DNA of 64,000 nucleotides from Clostridium sp. AF27-2AA (GTDB lineage Bacteria > Bacillota > Clostridia > Lachnospirales > Lachnospiraceae). A program made the translations under genes and the position numbers. Below the pieces are notes generated by a model. That model saw only the letters and a list, made by a program, of their open reading frames with translations. It did no database searches and was not told the DNA's origin. Position 1 is the stretch's first letter; each line of letters starts with the position of its first letter. Shown here piece after piece: positions 56,174 to 64,000 of the stretch. Location of the stretch: positions 214,407 to 278,406 of the forward strand of contig NZ_QUFI01000001.1 of assembly GCF_003478505.1 (NCBI RefSeq), given 5' to 3'.

Positions 56174-56308
56174 CCGCTTGGGATTCCAGACGGTTAGAAA
56201 AGACGGTGCGTGTCCGGCTAAACCTCCCGGTCGGATGCAGGGTATGAGCAAGACATGGTGGTGGGCAAGCGCATGATCGTTGTAAACGGGAGGAAAGAGG
56301 AGGTTATC

Positions 56309-56797
56309 ATGACAAGAAAAGAAAGACTGTTTGCGGATTATGAAGCCGTAAAAGATAAAGCAATTTGTGTTACCCTGATGGTTCGGATGCCGGGCGGCGA
56401 AATCGAGGTTATTTCCAACAGCAATGTGGAAGATAAGATGGCCTATATCGATCGGACTTATGATGATGATCTGGTGCATGCGAACAGTGTGAAAATTCAC
56501 ATTGAGGATTATTCATTTGAGCGCACGGATGATCCGATGGATTTCGGCAGCGCAATCATGAACATGAAGGAAGGACACAAGGTTGCCCGTAAAGGATGGA
56601 ACGAAAAGGGAATGTTCCTTTTCCTGGCAGATAATATTGATTTCGATACCACGGCAGATTTGACCTGCGTGAAGGACTTAAAGGGCGACTTAACCTGTCC
56701 GTCTATCGTAATGAAGACCGCAAATGATAAGTTTGTTGTTGGCTGGCTTGCTTCTCAGACAGACATGCTGGCCGAAGACTGGAAGATTGTAGAATGA
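56309..56797 (+). CDS. Tad2-type (DUF2829) domain protein with N-terminal extension
   Basis: 162 residues from ATG 56309 (GAGGAGG upstream). The C-terminal half (about 77-162) has MDFGSAIMNMKEGHKVARKG, WNEKGMFLFLADN and the ending VGWLASQTDMLAEDWKIV, the DUF2829/Tad2 signature. Known Tad2 proteins bind cyclic signalling nucleotides made by Thoeris and block that defence. The N-terminal 76 residues are an extra domain of unknown role. Placed inside the head gene cluster. Confidence 0.82.
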   Translation: MTRKERLFADYEAVKDKAICVTLMVRMPGGEIEVISNSNVEDKMAYIDRTYDDDLVHANSVKIHIEDYSFERTDDPMDFGSAIMNMKEGHKVARKGWNEKGMFLFLADNIDFDTTADLTCVKDLKGDLTCPSIVMKTANDKFVVGWLASQTDMLAEDWKIVE

Positions 56798-56828
56798 CAT
56801 TAAAATGAGGAAGGAAAAGGTATAAATT

Positions 56829-57107
56829 ATGGGCGAAAACATGAATTTAGAAGCTGAGAAGATGCACCGTGACTGTGAGCCGCATGATGCGGAACATTGC
56901 GATATTAATGATCATCACAACAATGCAAAGAATGGCTTTGATGCGGAAGCTGATGACTGTGGTCATACGGTGCATTCCGGTCCTAGCGTTGGTATTCCGA
57001 AGGGCGGTAATCATCCGGTAGACGGTACTGTTACAGCTGGGTTTACTCCGACCAGTGCAAAGGGCAATAAAGACAAAGATCAGAAGCATGGACCGGGCGT
57101 AAAGTAA
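56829..57107 (+). CDS. Small His/Asp/Gly-rich protein
   Basis: 92 residues rich in His, Asp, Cys and Gly (CEPHDAEHCDINDHHNNAKN, CGHTVHSGPSVGIPKGGNHP). May bind metal ions; could be a head decoration or accessory protein. No family recognised. Confidence 0.6.
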   Translation: MGENMNLEAEKMHRDCEPHDAEHCDINDHHNNAKNGFDAEADDCGHTVHSGPSVGIPKGGNHPVDGTVTAGFTPTSAKGNKDKDQKHGPGVK

Positions 57108-57108
57108 G

Positions 57109-57132
57109 AGAGAGGACAATCCTCTCTTTTTC
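57109..57132 (+). terminator. Terminator in the head operon
   Basis: AGAGAGGA-CAA-TCCTCTCT followed by TTTTCTTTT. Confidence 0.82.
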
Positions 57133-57153
57133 TTTTGCCAGAAAGGGGTGCGT

Positions 57154-57582
57154 ATGAGGGGCTTGAAGAGAAATAAGGTCGAGCTGTGGTATCAACTGTA
57201 TGATGCCAATATTCCCGTTTATGAAACGGATCTTGATGGAAATCCTGTTCTCGATCCAGTGACCGGGAATCCGCTTCTAACAGGTGAGTACATAGCCGGA
57301 TATAAGAGTCCGGTGTTGTTCAAAGCGAATGTTTCTCCGGCCCGTTCTGAGGCGTCTACAGATCCATTTGGCGTGAATGTAGAGTATGACAAGACCATTT
57401 GCTCATGTGATATGGATTTGCCAATTGATGAACTTTCGATGTTATTCGTTGACAAAAAACCACAATATGACGAAGAAGGAAATCTTCTCAATGATCCGGA
57501 TTACAAGGTGGTCAAGGTGGCGAAGAGCCTTAATTCTCTATTGATTGCAATTAAGAAGAAAACGGAGGATGCAGATGGCTAA
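57154..57582 (+). CDS. Head closure/completion protein
   Basis: 142 residues from ATG 57154 (AAAGGGGTGCGT). KRNKVELWYQLYDANIPVYE, ANVSPARSEASTDPFGVNVE and KTICSCDMDLPIDELSMLFV are typical of a short head-tail joining family. Fits position between connector and gp10-like gene. Confidence 0.68.
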   Translation: MRGLKRNKVELWYQLYDANIPVYETDLDGNPVLDPVTGNPLLTGEYIAGYKSPVLFKANVSPARSEASTDPFGVNVEYDKTICSCDMDLPIDELSMLFVDKKPQYDEEGNLLNDPDYKVVKVAKSLNSLLIAIKKKTEDADG

Positions 57583-57871
57583 ATATAGAAAGAAGCCAGT
57601 TGAAATTGATGCAATTCAGTGGACTGGTGAAAATCAGCGAGAAATGTTCGACTTTCTTACCAATGGTGAGAAGAAAGATGAATACATGACTTCTTTTGGA
57701 GAGACCTTTCGTATAGATCATTTTGCTATAAAGGGTGGCTTGATCATTAAGACTTTAGAAGGCGAGCATGTAGCGAGTATCGGAGACTATATCATCAAAG
57801 ATGTTGCTGGTGAATTTTACCCATGTAAGCCGGATATCTTCGCAAAGACATACGATCTTGCAGAGGAGTAA
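57575..57871 (+). CDS. Phage protein of the KYRKKP..AIQWTG family
   Basis: 98 residues from ATG 57575 (CGGAGGATGCAG), overlapping the previous gene. MAKYRKKPVEIDAIQWTGEN and the C-terminal GDYIIKDVAGEFYPCKPDIF mark a widespread small phage protein of unknown function often found in head or accessory regions. Confidence 0.72.
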   Translation: MAKYRKKPVEIDAIQWTGENQREMFDFLTNGEKKDEYMTSFGETFRIDHFAIKGGLIIKTLEGEHVASIGDYIIKDVAGEFYPCKPDIFAKTYDLAEE

Positions 57872-57877
57872 ACGGTC

Positions 57878-58408
57878 ATGGCTAAAAAAGTAATCCGCGG
57901 AGACCTGTCAGCAAAGGGAATCCAAAGCATTATTGACCAGCTCAAGGACTACAAACAAGATCTTCAACGTAAAGCGGAGCTATTCTGTAAGAAGCTTGCG
58001 GAATCTGGCATGGAGGTCGCAGAAAGCCATATTGCTGAGTCTCCGCTGGGTAAGACGATATCAGTTCGCATAGATATGGAACCGGCAGATGCTGGATGCA
58101 AGGCGATGCTGATTGCAACGGGACAGAAAAAGTCTAATGATTACGGAACTGTTTCCACTTTACTCCTGGTTGAGTTCGGAAGTGGTATTCACTACAACGC
58201 CAATGCCAATCCAAAAGCTGGTGAGATGGGCTACGGAGTCGGCACTTTCCCAGGCCAGATTCATGCGTTTGAGGATGGCTGGTATTATTGGGGCGAGGAT
58301 GAAAAGTGGCACTATACACACGGCACAAAGGCCACCATGCCAATGTACAACGCATCTGTGGCTATCCGTGAAAAAGTAAGAGAATGCGCTAAGGAGGTGT
58401 TTGGCTGA
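57878..58408 (+). CDS. HK97 gp10-like head-tail protein
   Basis: 176 residues. VEFGSGIHYNANANPKAGEM in the middle and C-terminal MPMYNASVAIREKVRECAKE are typical of gp10-like tail-joining proteins. Ends overlapping the next ATG. Confidence 0.8.
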   Translation: MAKKVIRGDLSAKGIQSIIDQLKDYKQDLQRKAELFCKKLAESGMEVAESHIAESPLGKTISVRIDMEPADAGCKAMLIATGQKKSNDYGTVSTLLLVEFGSGIHYNANANPKAGEMGYGVGTFPGQIHAFEDGWYYWGEDEKWHYTHGTKATMPMYNASVAIREKVRECAKEVFG

Positions 58409-58791
58409 TGATTGATATCTCATCCAGAGTCTATTCTAATCTGGTGAACGATGAGACCATGAAAAAGCATTTGAAAGGCAGCGGCACCACGAAGAATGAT
58501 AAGCCTCCGGCATTCCCCTATCTGTACATAAAAACGCTTGGGGAGCCGACCACAAGCGCATCGTTGCAGAATAAACAGTGTGCAATTCAGGCATCATTTG
58601 AAATTACGGTATATGATTCCAAATCGAGCAGTACAGCAAAGCAGTTGATTTTCCATACTGCGGAGCTGATGCGGCAGATGGGATTTACAATGAATTATGG
58701 CCCGGTGGAAGTTGATCGGGCGAGTACAACAGAAGCGTATCGTTGGATTGCAAGGTTCCGAAGAACTTATTGTGAGGGCGATTCGCTGTAA
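58408..58791 (+). CDS. Tail terminator/completion protein
   Basis: 127 residues (PAFPYLYIKTLGEPTTSASL, CAIQASFEITVYDSKSSSTA). Size, fold pattern and position before the major tail gene match tail terminator proteins that cap tail polymerisation. Confidence 0.72.
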   Translation: MIDISSRVYSNLVNDETMKKHLKGSGTTKNDKPPAFPYLYIKTLGEPTTSASLQNKQCAIQASFEITVYDSKSSSTAKQLIFHTAELMRQMGFTMNYGPVEVDRASTTEAYRWIARFRRTYCEGDSL

Positions 58792-58810
58792 AAACTTAAG
58801 GTAACTGAGA

Positions 58811-58843
58811 CCCCGCCATTTTAGGCGGGGCCATATTTTTTTT
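58811..58843 (+). terminator. Terminator before the major tail gene
   Basis: CCCCGCC-ATTTTA-GGCGGGG followed by a run of eight T. Confidence 0.88.
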
Positions 58844-58868
58844 CTCATTTTTAAGGAGGGTCAAAATA

Positions 58869-59354
58869 ATGGCAGCAAAAGCTATTGATTTAAGTACTGC
58901 TGGTATTAAGGTTGCCTATGCGATTGAGGAAACCGCCGGCACTAAGCCGACTGCATTTACCAACATTCCGAATCCGAAGTCTATTCCGAATACCAACCCT
59001 GAGCCGTCTACATATGACTCCACCTCTCTGAATGCGACAGAGTGGAAAACCTACGTTGAGGGCTTAAAGGATATGGGTGGTGCGCTGGCTATCACCTTTG
59101 GTATGTCTCAGGTGTTCCTGGATATGTGGGAGAAGCTGTGTGGCGATGTAGAGACCGCATCAGCATCCAATAAGCGCATGTGGATGGAGTTCTATCACCC
59201 GAAGCTTACTAAGAGCTTTTTCTTTACCTGCACACCAACTAAGTTAGGCTTCCCGTCTGCTGACGTTGATGCTATCTGGGATGGTGATGCAAACGTAACT
59301 CCGACCGGCGAGATTGGTTGGGCTGAGGCTATTGCTCCGACAGACGCAGAGTAA
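58869..59354 (+). CDS. Major tail protein
   Basis: 161 residues. LSTAGIKVAYAIEETAGTKP, TSLNATEWKTYVEGLKDMGG and FYHPKLTKSFFFTCTPTKLG match tube-forming major tail proteins of clostridial siphophages. AAGGAGGG precedes the ATG. Confidence 0.85.
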   Translation: MAAKAIDLSTAGIKVAYAIEETAGTKPTAFTNIPNPKSIPNTNPEPSTYDSTSLNATEWKTYVEGLKDMGGALAITFGMSQVFLDMWEKLCGDVETASASNKRMWMEFYHPKLTKSFFFTCTPTKLGFPSADVDAIWDGDANVTPTGEIGWAEAIAPTDAE

Positions 59355-59379
59355 GAATTTTTAAGGGAGGTAAATATTC

Positions 59380-59895
59380 ATGAAGACTTTAAATATCGGT
59401 GATAAAGAGTATGTTCTGGAGTTCAGTTTCCAGGCGGCAAAGCACAAACAGCTTATCAATAAGATGTTCAAGATGTTATCCGGCAGTTATCTGGGACGAT
59501 CCGGTTTAACTGGGGCTGAGGATGAGACTAAGGCAGACCGTGCATCCGCGCTGATTGACGGTGTGGCTGATATGTATGCTGAAATGCCGGATACCGTCAT
59601 TACTGCGTTTTATGCAGGACTGATGGAAAACAATGCTGTCATGAACGAGGCAGAGGCAGGAAAGCTGCTTAAGCAGTATTTCAAGGATTCACATGATGAA
59701 TCTGCAACCTTCCCGGGCATGTTTGATTTGATTAAGGAGTGTATGCAGGATGACGGTTTTTTCAAACTGACCGGCCTGGACAAGATGCTGGAGAACCAGG
59801 CTGCAACAATGGTAGCGGAGACTCAGCCGGCAGTACCGTCCAAATCCGGGAAGACCCGGGCAAACAGCAAGGCGAAATCGACTTCTGCAAAATAA
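59380..59895 (+). CDS. Tail assembly chaperone (gpG-like)
   Basis: 171 residues, LNIGDKEYVLEFSFQAAKHK at the start, mostly helical, with a Lys/Ser-rich tail before the stop. The next frame continues past this stop without a proper start, so a G/GT pair made by -1 frameshifting is likely, as for other siphophages. Confidence 0.8.
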   Translation: MKTLNIGDKEYVLEFSFQAAKHKQLINKMFKMLSGSYLGRSGLTGAEDETKADRASALIDGVADMYAEMPDTVITAFYAGLMENNAVMNEAEAGKLLKQYFKDSHDESATFPGMFDLIKECMQDDGFFKLTGLDKMLENQAATMVAETQPAVPSKSGKTRANSKAKSTSAK

Positions 59896-60257
59896 TTGAT
59901 GAAGAGTATCTTCCTTACGCTTTGTCAATAGGTGTTCCGTATGACCTGTTCTGGCATCTGAATCCAAGGAAGTTGGAGGCTTTTGAAACGGCTTATGCCA
60001 GACAGCGTCAGGAACGCATGAATGACATGTGGTACATGGGTCAGCTAGTAGCAGCTGCTATGGATGCTACCGTGTGCAACATGATGCCGTTCACAAAGCG
60101 GAGACAGAAAGGAACCTATCCGGAGAAACCTGTGCGGATTCTTCCAGTTACGGAAGCGGAGCGCAAGGCAGCAGAAGAGCGGGAACTGCAGAAGTTTATC
60201 GGTTTTGCTGGAGCGCTTGAAACTAAAATAAAACTGAAAAACGCAAAGGACGAGTGA
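59892..60257 (+). CDS. T extension of the tail chaperone (gpGT), reached by -1 frameshift
   Basis: Open in the -1 frame from 59736 to 60257. The conserved part is IIDEEYLPYALSIGVPYDLF then WHLNPRKLEAFETAYARQRQ, with no good ATG or ribosome site ahead. A candidate slip is A-AAA-T at 59889-59893 (GCA AAA TAA) just before the gpG stop, which would give an in-frame join. The exact slip site is not proven. Confidence 0.7.
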   Translation: MIDEEYLPYALSIGVPYDLFWHLNPRKLEAFETAYARQRQERMNDMWYMGQLVAAAMDATVCNMMPFTKRRQKGTYPEKPVRILPVTEAERKAAEERELQKFIGFAGALETKIKLKNAKDE

Positions 60258-60278
60258 TGTTGGACCGATGACCGCAAG

Positions 60279-60310
60279 GGGCGAGTGATATTAGATCACT
60301 CGCCCTTTTT
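60279..60310 (+). terminator. Terminator before the tape measure gene
   Basis: GGGCGAGTGAT pairs with ATCACTCGCCC (11 bp) followed by TTTTT. A partial copy of the 5' arm lies just upstream at 60250. Confidence 0.88.
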
Positions 60311-60333
60311 GCGTTCAGGGAAAGGTGGACGTC

Positions 60334-63300
60334 ATGTCTGATGTGATTGATGAGTTAAAAGTCCAAATTGATGCCAGTACAAAGAGTGCCGATGCGAAAC
60401 TGGATAAGTTTATCGACAAAATGCTGCAGCTGCAGTCTGCGATAACTAGCGTAAAAATGTCCAATGCGACCAACATTTCTAATGGACTTAACCAGATAAC
60501 TTCATCGGTACAAAACTTCAATAAGAACACGAAAACTGCCGATTTCACACGTATTGCGACTGGGCTTAATAAATTGTCTGCGGTGGATTCAGGAGCTATC
60601 TCTGCTGTTTCAAGGTCTATGGCAGATTTCATCTCCAGTATGACCGGAATTGACCGGGTCCATTTTGATTCCCAGAGTTTTGATACTCTGGCCGGATCTG
60701 TGGCAAAGCTTGGTCGTGCTTCTATTACTGAGGCTGCGCAGAACCTGGAATTTCTTAAAACGAGTCTGTCAGATTTTGTTACTAGCATGAATACTGTAGG
60801 ACAGGTCACCTTTAATGCGGATGGCCTGGTGTCTATGGTAAATTCTGTCAGCCGGTTAGGTAGTGCCAATGCAGCGCAGGCTGTAGCTTTATTGCCGCAA
60901 ATATCTGCGCACCTCAGAGATTTTGTCCTTACCATGAACTCTGTAGGAAGCGTGACCTTTGACTTTACCGGCCTTGGCAATTTGATTTCTGGAATTACCA
61001 GGCTGGGCGGCACAAAGGCTACCCAGGCAGCGGCGAATCTTAAGCCAATTAAGGAGCAGTTGCTTAAGTTCGTATCTGGCCTTAACGGCATAGGCAAACT
61101 GAACTTTGATACCACCAGTCTCGCAAACCTGGTATCGTCCATTACCAAACTGGGTGGCAAGGCTGCCGGAAATGCAATTCCAAATATCCAAAATCTAGGC
61201 GTAGCACTGAATCAGCTTATGACTACTTTGTCTAAGGCTCCAGTTGTCAGCCAGAATCTGATCCAGATGACTACGGCGCTTGCCAATCTGGCCGGAGCCG
61301 GCAGCAGGGTAGGCAGCGCCACTTCTGCGATGAATCAGGGATTTAACCTGTTCTCTGGAAGTTCCAAAAAGGTAAAGACTTCCAGCAAGGGCATTGCATC
61401 CGCTATCGGTAGAGTTTATGCGACTTACTGGATGCTGTTCCGTGCTATGGGAATGTTCCGCAAGGCTATGGACATTTCTTCTGACCTGACCGAGGTTCAG
61501 AACGTTGTTGATAAGACATTTGGAGACATGGTGGAAAAGGTTGAGGACTTCTCAAAGATTTCTTTGAGCCAATACGGCATGTCTGCCTTAACTGCAAAGG
61601 ACATTGCCAGTCGCTACCAGGCTATGGGTGTTGCTATGGGATTCTCTCAGAAAAAGATGTCCGACATGTCCATTGAGTTGACGAAGCTGGCAGCAGATAT
61701 GGCATCTTTCTATAACGTAGAGCAGAAGGATGTTGCTAAGAGCTTGGAAGCTGTATTTACAGGTCAAACCATGCCGATGCGTAAGTATGGCATTGATCTT
61801 ACTCAGGCAACCTTAAAGGAATGGGCGCTGAATAATGGACTGAATGCCAACATCAAGAGTATGAGTGCCGCTGAAAAGACATGGCTGCGCTACCAGTATG
61901 TCATGGATCGTAGCAAGCAAGTTATGGGTGATTTCAGTGATACAAGTCATTCCTGGCATAACCAATTAGTTCTTCTTGCAGGCGGTTTCCAGAGCTTAGG
62001 TTCTATCGTTGGTGGTTCTCTGATTAACGCATTCAAGCCGTTCGTCCGTGCTCTTAACTCTGTCATGCTCAAAGTGATTCAGTTCGCCGAAGTTGTTTCC
62101 AACGCTTTAGGGGCAATCTTTGGGTGGACCTATGAGGGCGGCGGTGGCATTTCTGATGATTTTTCCGATGCTGCAGATAGTGCCGATGATCTGGCCGGAA
62201 GCACCGGAGACGCTGCGAAGAACACTAAGAAAATGGCAGACAATCTCCAGGGCTTCGATAAACTGAATGTCATTTCCAGTTCCAACGGTAAAGGCTCCGG
62301 CGGCTCCGGCGGTGGCGGCGCTGGTGCCGGAGGTACAGCAGGATCCGGCGGGCAGTGGGTGGAAACCGACAGCATCTGGAAAAAGTACACTAGTGATATT
62401 GACACCCTGTATAAGCTGGGCGAATACATAAGCAATACGCTCACGAAAGCTTTGCAGGATATTAATTGGGACAACATCTATAGAGGTGCTGAAAACTTCG
62501 GTTCTGGCCTTGCGAGCTTTTTGAATGGACTGATTAAGCCGGAACTTTTTAAAGCTGTTGGTGAAAGTGTTGCGGGTGTATTAAATACTGCTCTTCATTT
62601 TCTCGATTCATTTGGAGAAACTTTCGAATGGACAGAGTTTGGAAATTCTATCGCTGCTGGAATAAATGGATTTTTCGATAAGTTTGATTTTGCACTTTTA
62701 GCCGATACATTAAATACATGGGTGGATGGCTTAGAGGCTGCCCTTATAGCAGCAGTAAAAAATATATCCTGGCAAAAGATTTTCGATTCTGCAGGTGTGC
62801 TTCTTGATAAGCTAGAGTTGGATACGATTGCTGTTATGATTGGCGGTTTTTTCTTGACCAGAAAAAGTGAAGCTAGGAAAAAAATAATAGGGACTCTTTC
62901 CGATGCGCTGATAGGATTGCCGATATCTTTGTTTAATTTGAAATTTATACTTGCAGCTTGTGCCGGATTTGATATTGGAAATGCACCTATAACAGTAATC
63001 GGAAATGCGATTATTGATGCCGTTGATAATTTTATCTTAGAACATTTCGGTGAGAGTGTTGGAAATGCAATCGGAGAGAGCTTATTGTTACTTGTAAGTG
63101 CAGGAGTTGGAGCTGCATGGGGTGGCCCAATAGGCGCAGCTATCGGAGCGGCTATCGGAGTTGCACTAGATACATTCATTGTTAAAGGTGAGTGGGTGAC
63201 AAAATTCTGGAAGAAATTAGGGGAAACTCTGTTCAACTGGGATCAGGCTTCTGTGATGTGGGATTACACAAAACAGGTGTTTGAAAATGCCTTTAATGCA

Positions 63301-64000
63301 GATAATTTCATTGAGTTTGGTGCCAATATTGTACTTGGTATAATAAGTGGTATATCTACAGGAATAACTTGGCTTTTAGAACCTATTGCAGATTTGTTCA
63401 ATTTTGTAGTCGAAGGAATTTGCAATATATTTGGTATTCACTCACCAGCAAAAAATATGGAACCATATGGCCAAAATATTTTGCGTGGAATTATAGAAGG
63501 CTTTAAATCTTCTTTTGGCGAGTGGACGGAATCTCTGAGCGAGTGGTACAACAGCTATATTGTACCATGGTTTACACAACAAAGATGGGTGGAACTGTAT
63601 TCAACAATGAAAACTTCTATGAAATCCGTATGGGACGAAACTGTGGGACAGTGGTCCCAGGATATTAATAGCTGGTGGACATCTAATGTTACTCCGTGGT
63701 TTACGGCTGAAAAATGGAAAACGGCCATGTCTGGTGTAAAAACTGGATTCGAAGATGCATTTAATGCAGCGTTTGATGCAGTGAAGCAGATATGGAATCG
63801 TTTTGCTACATGGTTGAATAGCAAACTTGATTTTGATATTGAGCCCATAAATATTGCAGGTGTCGAGGTGTTTGGGGGAGCTAAAATCAATCTGGGACAT
63901 ATACCGACATTCTCAACCGGAGGATTCCCAGAGGACGGCTTATTTATGGCAAACCATAATGAACTTGTTGGTAGGTTCTCAAATGGTCAGACTGCTGTAG
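60334..64000 (+). CDS. Tape measure protein, C-terminus beyond window
   Basis: Over 1220 residues visible, open to the edge. The first 300 residues contain about four 46-residue repeats (DFVTSMNTVGQVTFNADGL, DFVLTMNSVGSVTFDFTGL, KFVSGLNGIGKLNFDTTSL). A conserved MIR-like core follows (VYATYWMLFRAMGMFRKAMD, SRYQAMGVAMGFSQKKMSD, FTGQTMPMRKYGIDLTQ), then a Gly/Ser hinge at about 648-670 and hydrophobic segments. It sets tail length and probably helps DNA entry. AAAGGTGGAC precedes ATG 60334. Confidence 0.92.
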   Translation, partial: MSDVIDELKVQIDASTKSADAKLDKFIDKMLQLQSAITSVKMSNATNISNGLNQITSSVQNFNKNTKTADFTRIATGLNKLSAVDSGAISAVSRSMADFISSMTGIDRVHFDSQSFDTLAGSVAKLGRASITEAAQNLEFLKTSLSDFVTSMNTVGQVTFNADGLVSMVNSVSRLGSANAAQAVALLPQISAHLRDFVLTMNSVGSVTFDFTGLGNLISGITRLGGTKATQAAANLKPIKEQLLKFVSGLNGIGKLNFDTTSLANLVSSITKLGGKAAGNAIPNIQNLGVALNQLMTTLSKAPVVSQNLIQMTTALANLAGAGSRVGSATSAMNQGFNLFSGSSKKVKTSSKGIASAIGRVYATYWMLFRAMGMFRKAMDISSDLTEVQNVVDKTFGDMVEKVEDFSKISLSQYGMSALTAKDIASRYQAMGVAMGFSQKKMSDMSIELTKLAADMASFYNVEQKDVAKSLEAVFTGQTMPMRKYGIDLTQATLKEWALNNGLNANIKSMSAAEKTWLRYQYVMDRSKQVMGDFSDTSHSWHNQLVLLAGGFQSLGSIVGGSLINAFKPFVRALNSVMLKVIQFAEVVSNALGAIFGWTYEGGGGISDDFSDAADSADDLAGSTGDAAKNTKKMADNLQGFDKLNVISSSNGKGSGGSGGGGAGAGGTAGSGGQWVETDSIWKKYTSDIDTLYKLGEYISNTLTKALQDINWDNIYRGAENFGSGLASFLNGLIKPELFKAVGESVAGVLNTALHFLDSFGETFEWTEFGNSIAAGINGFFDKFDFALLADTLNTWVDGLEAALIAAVKNISWQKIFDSAGVLLDKLELDTIAVMIGGFFLTRKSEARKKIIGTLSDALIGLPISLFNLKFILAACAGFDIGNAPITVIGNAIIDAVDNFILEHFGESVGNAIGESLLLLVSAGVGAAWGGPIGAAIGAAIGVALDTFIVKGEWVTKFWKKLGETLFNWDQASVMWDYTKQVFENAFNADNFIEFGANIVLGIISGISTGITWLLEPIADLFNFVVEGICNIFGIHSPAKNMEPYGQNILRGIIEGFKSSFGEWTESLSEWYNSYIVPWFTQQRWVELYSTMKTSMKSVWDETVGQWSQDINSWWTSNVTPWFTAEKWKTAMSGVKTGFEDAFNAAFDAVKQIWNRFATWLNSKLDFDIEPINIAGVEVFGGAKINLGHIPTFSTGGFPEDGLFMANHNELVGRFSNGQTAV

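Noticed and set aside
60315-61191. Minus-strand 281- and 100-codon frames opposite the tape measure gene
   Set aside because: Shadow frames of a strongly supported plus-strand gene; repetitive because that gene is repetitive.

Overview
The window is 64 kb of a large temperate tailed phage or prophage (siphovirus-like, Caudoviricetes). The host is probably a gut Clostridia bacterium of the Lachnospiraceae type. This host call is inference from the strong AGGAGG-type ribosome sites, the DUF4317 and YkgJ-type genes, the choline-binding style lysin and the general protein style. Both ends are cut inside genes: an integrase on the left and the tape measure protein on the right.

Layout. 0-2.8 kb (minus strand): lysogeny block with integrase, a Uma2-family nuclease, an ImmA-like protease and a CI-like repressor, divided from the rightward genes by an operator/promoter region with four 16-bp operator-like sites. 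3-4.4 kb: small regulators. 4.5-20.5 kb: recombination and replication, namely a Rad50/SMC-like ATPase, RecT, a small radical SAM protein, DUF4317, SSB, an ERCC4-type nuclease, an initiator carrying iterons inside its gene, a helicase loader, a helicase-methyltransferase fusion, many tiny zinc-binding proteins and DnaB. 20.5-26.8 kb: accessory genes (metallo-beta-lactamase fold, Rha antirepressor, PAPS-reductase-like enzyme). 26.9-32 kb: a second tyrosine recombinase, then a mosaic region with minus-strand small genes, two tRNA-like minihelices, a ribbon-helix-helix gene inside six copies of its probable operator, a decayed second replication initiator with its own iterons, and a predicted small RNA. 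33-40.5 kb: DUF3310, LemA and membrane-protein genes, an array of normal and abnormal tRNAs, a membrane-protein moron and a broken SPFH/prohibitin gene. 40.5-64 kb: late genes.

The late region has an unusual order. TerL (40.5 kb) is followed by the tail-tip, fibre and lysis genes (43.8-51.3 kb), and only then by portal, scaffold, capsid, connector, major tail, chaperone and tape measure (52-64 kb). The tail-tip/lysis block is bracketed by pairs of convergent, start-less fibre C-terminal cassettes. A third pair sits at the end of the real fibre gene. All six cassettes begin with the same short site (core ATAGTAAT) in the same reading phase. This is the layout of a DNA-inversion system (shufflon) that would swap fibre tips and so host range, and it is the most striking system in the window. 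Two related promoter-terminator leaders precede the tail and portal blocks, and an ArpU/RinA-like regulator gene lies just upstream; it may activate them.

Other points of note are a two-copy RNA leader that separates the Shine-Dalgarno sequence from AUG by a hairpin, a Tad2-type (DUF2829) anti-defence domain in the head operon, and a tRNA array in which several members have lost or altered the anticodon arm.
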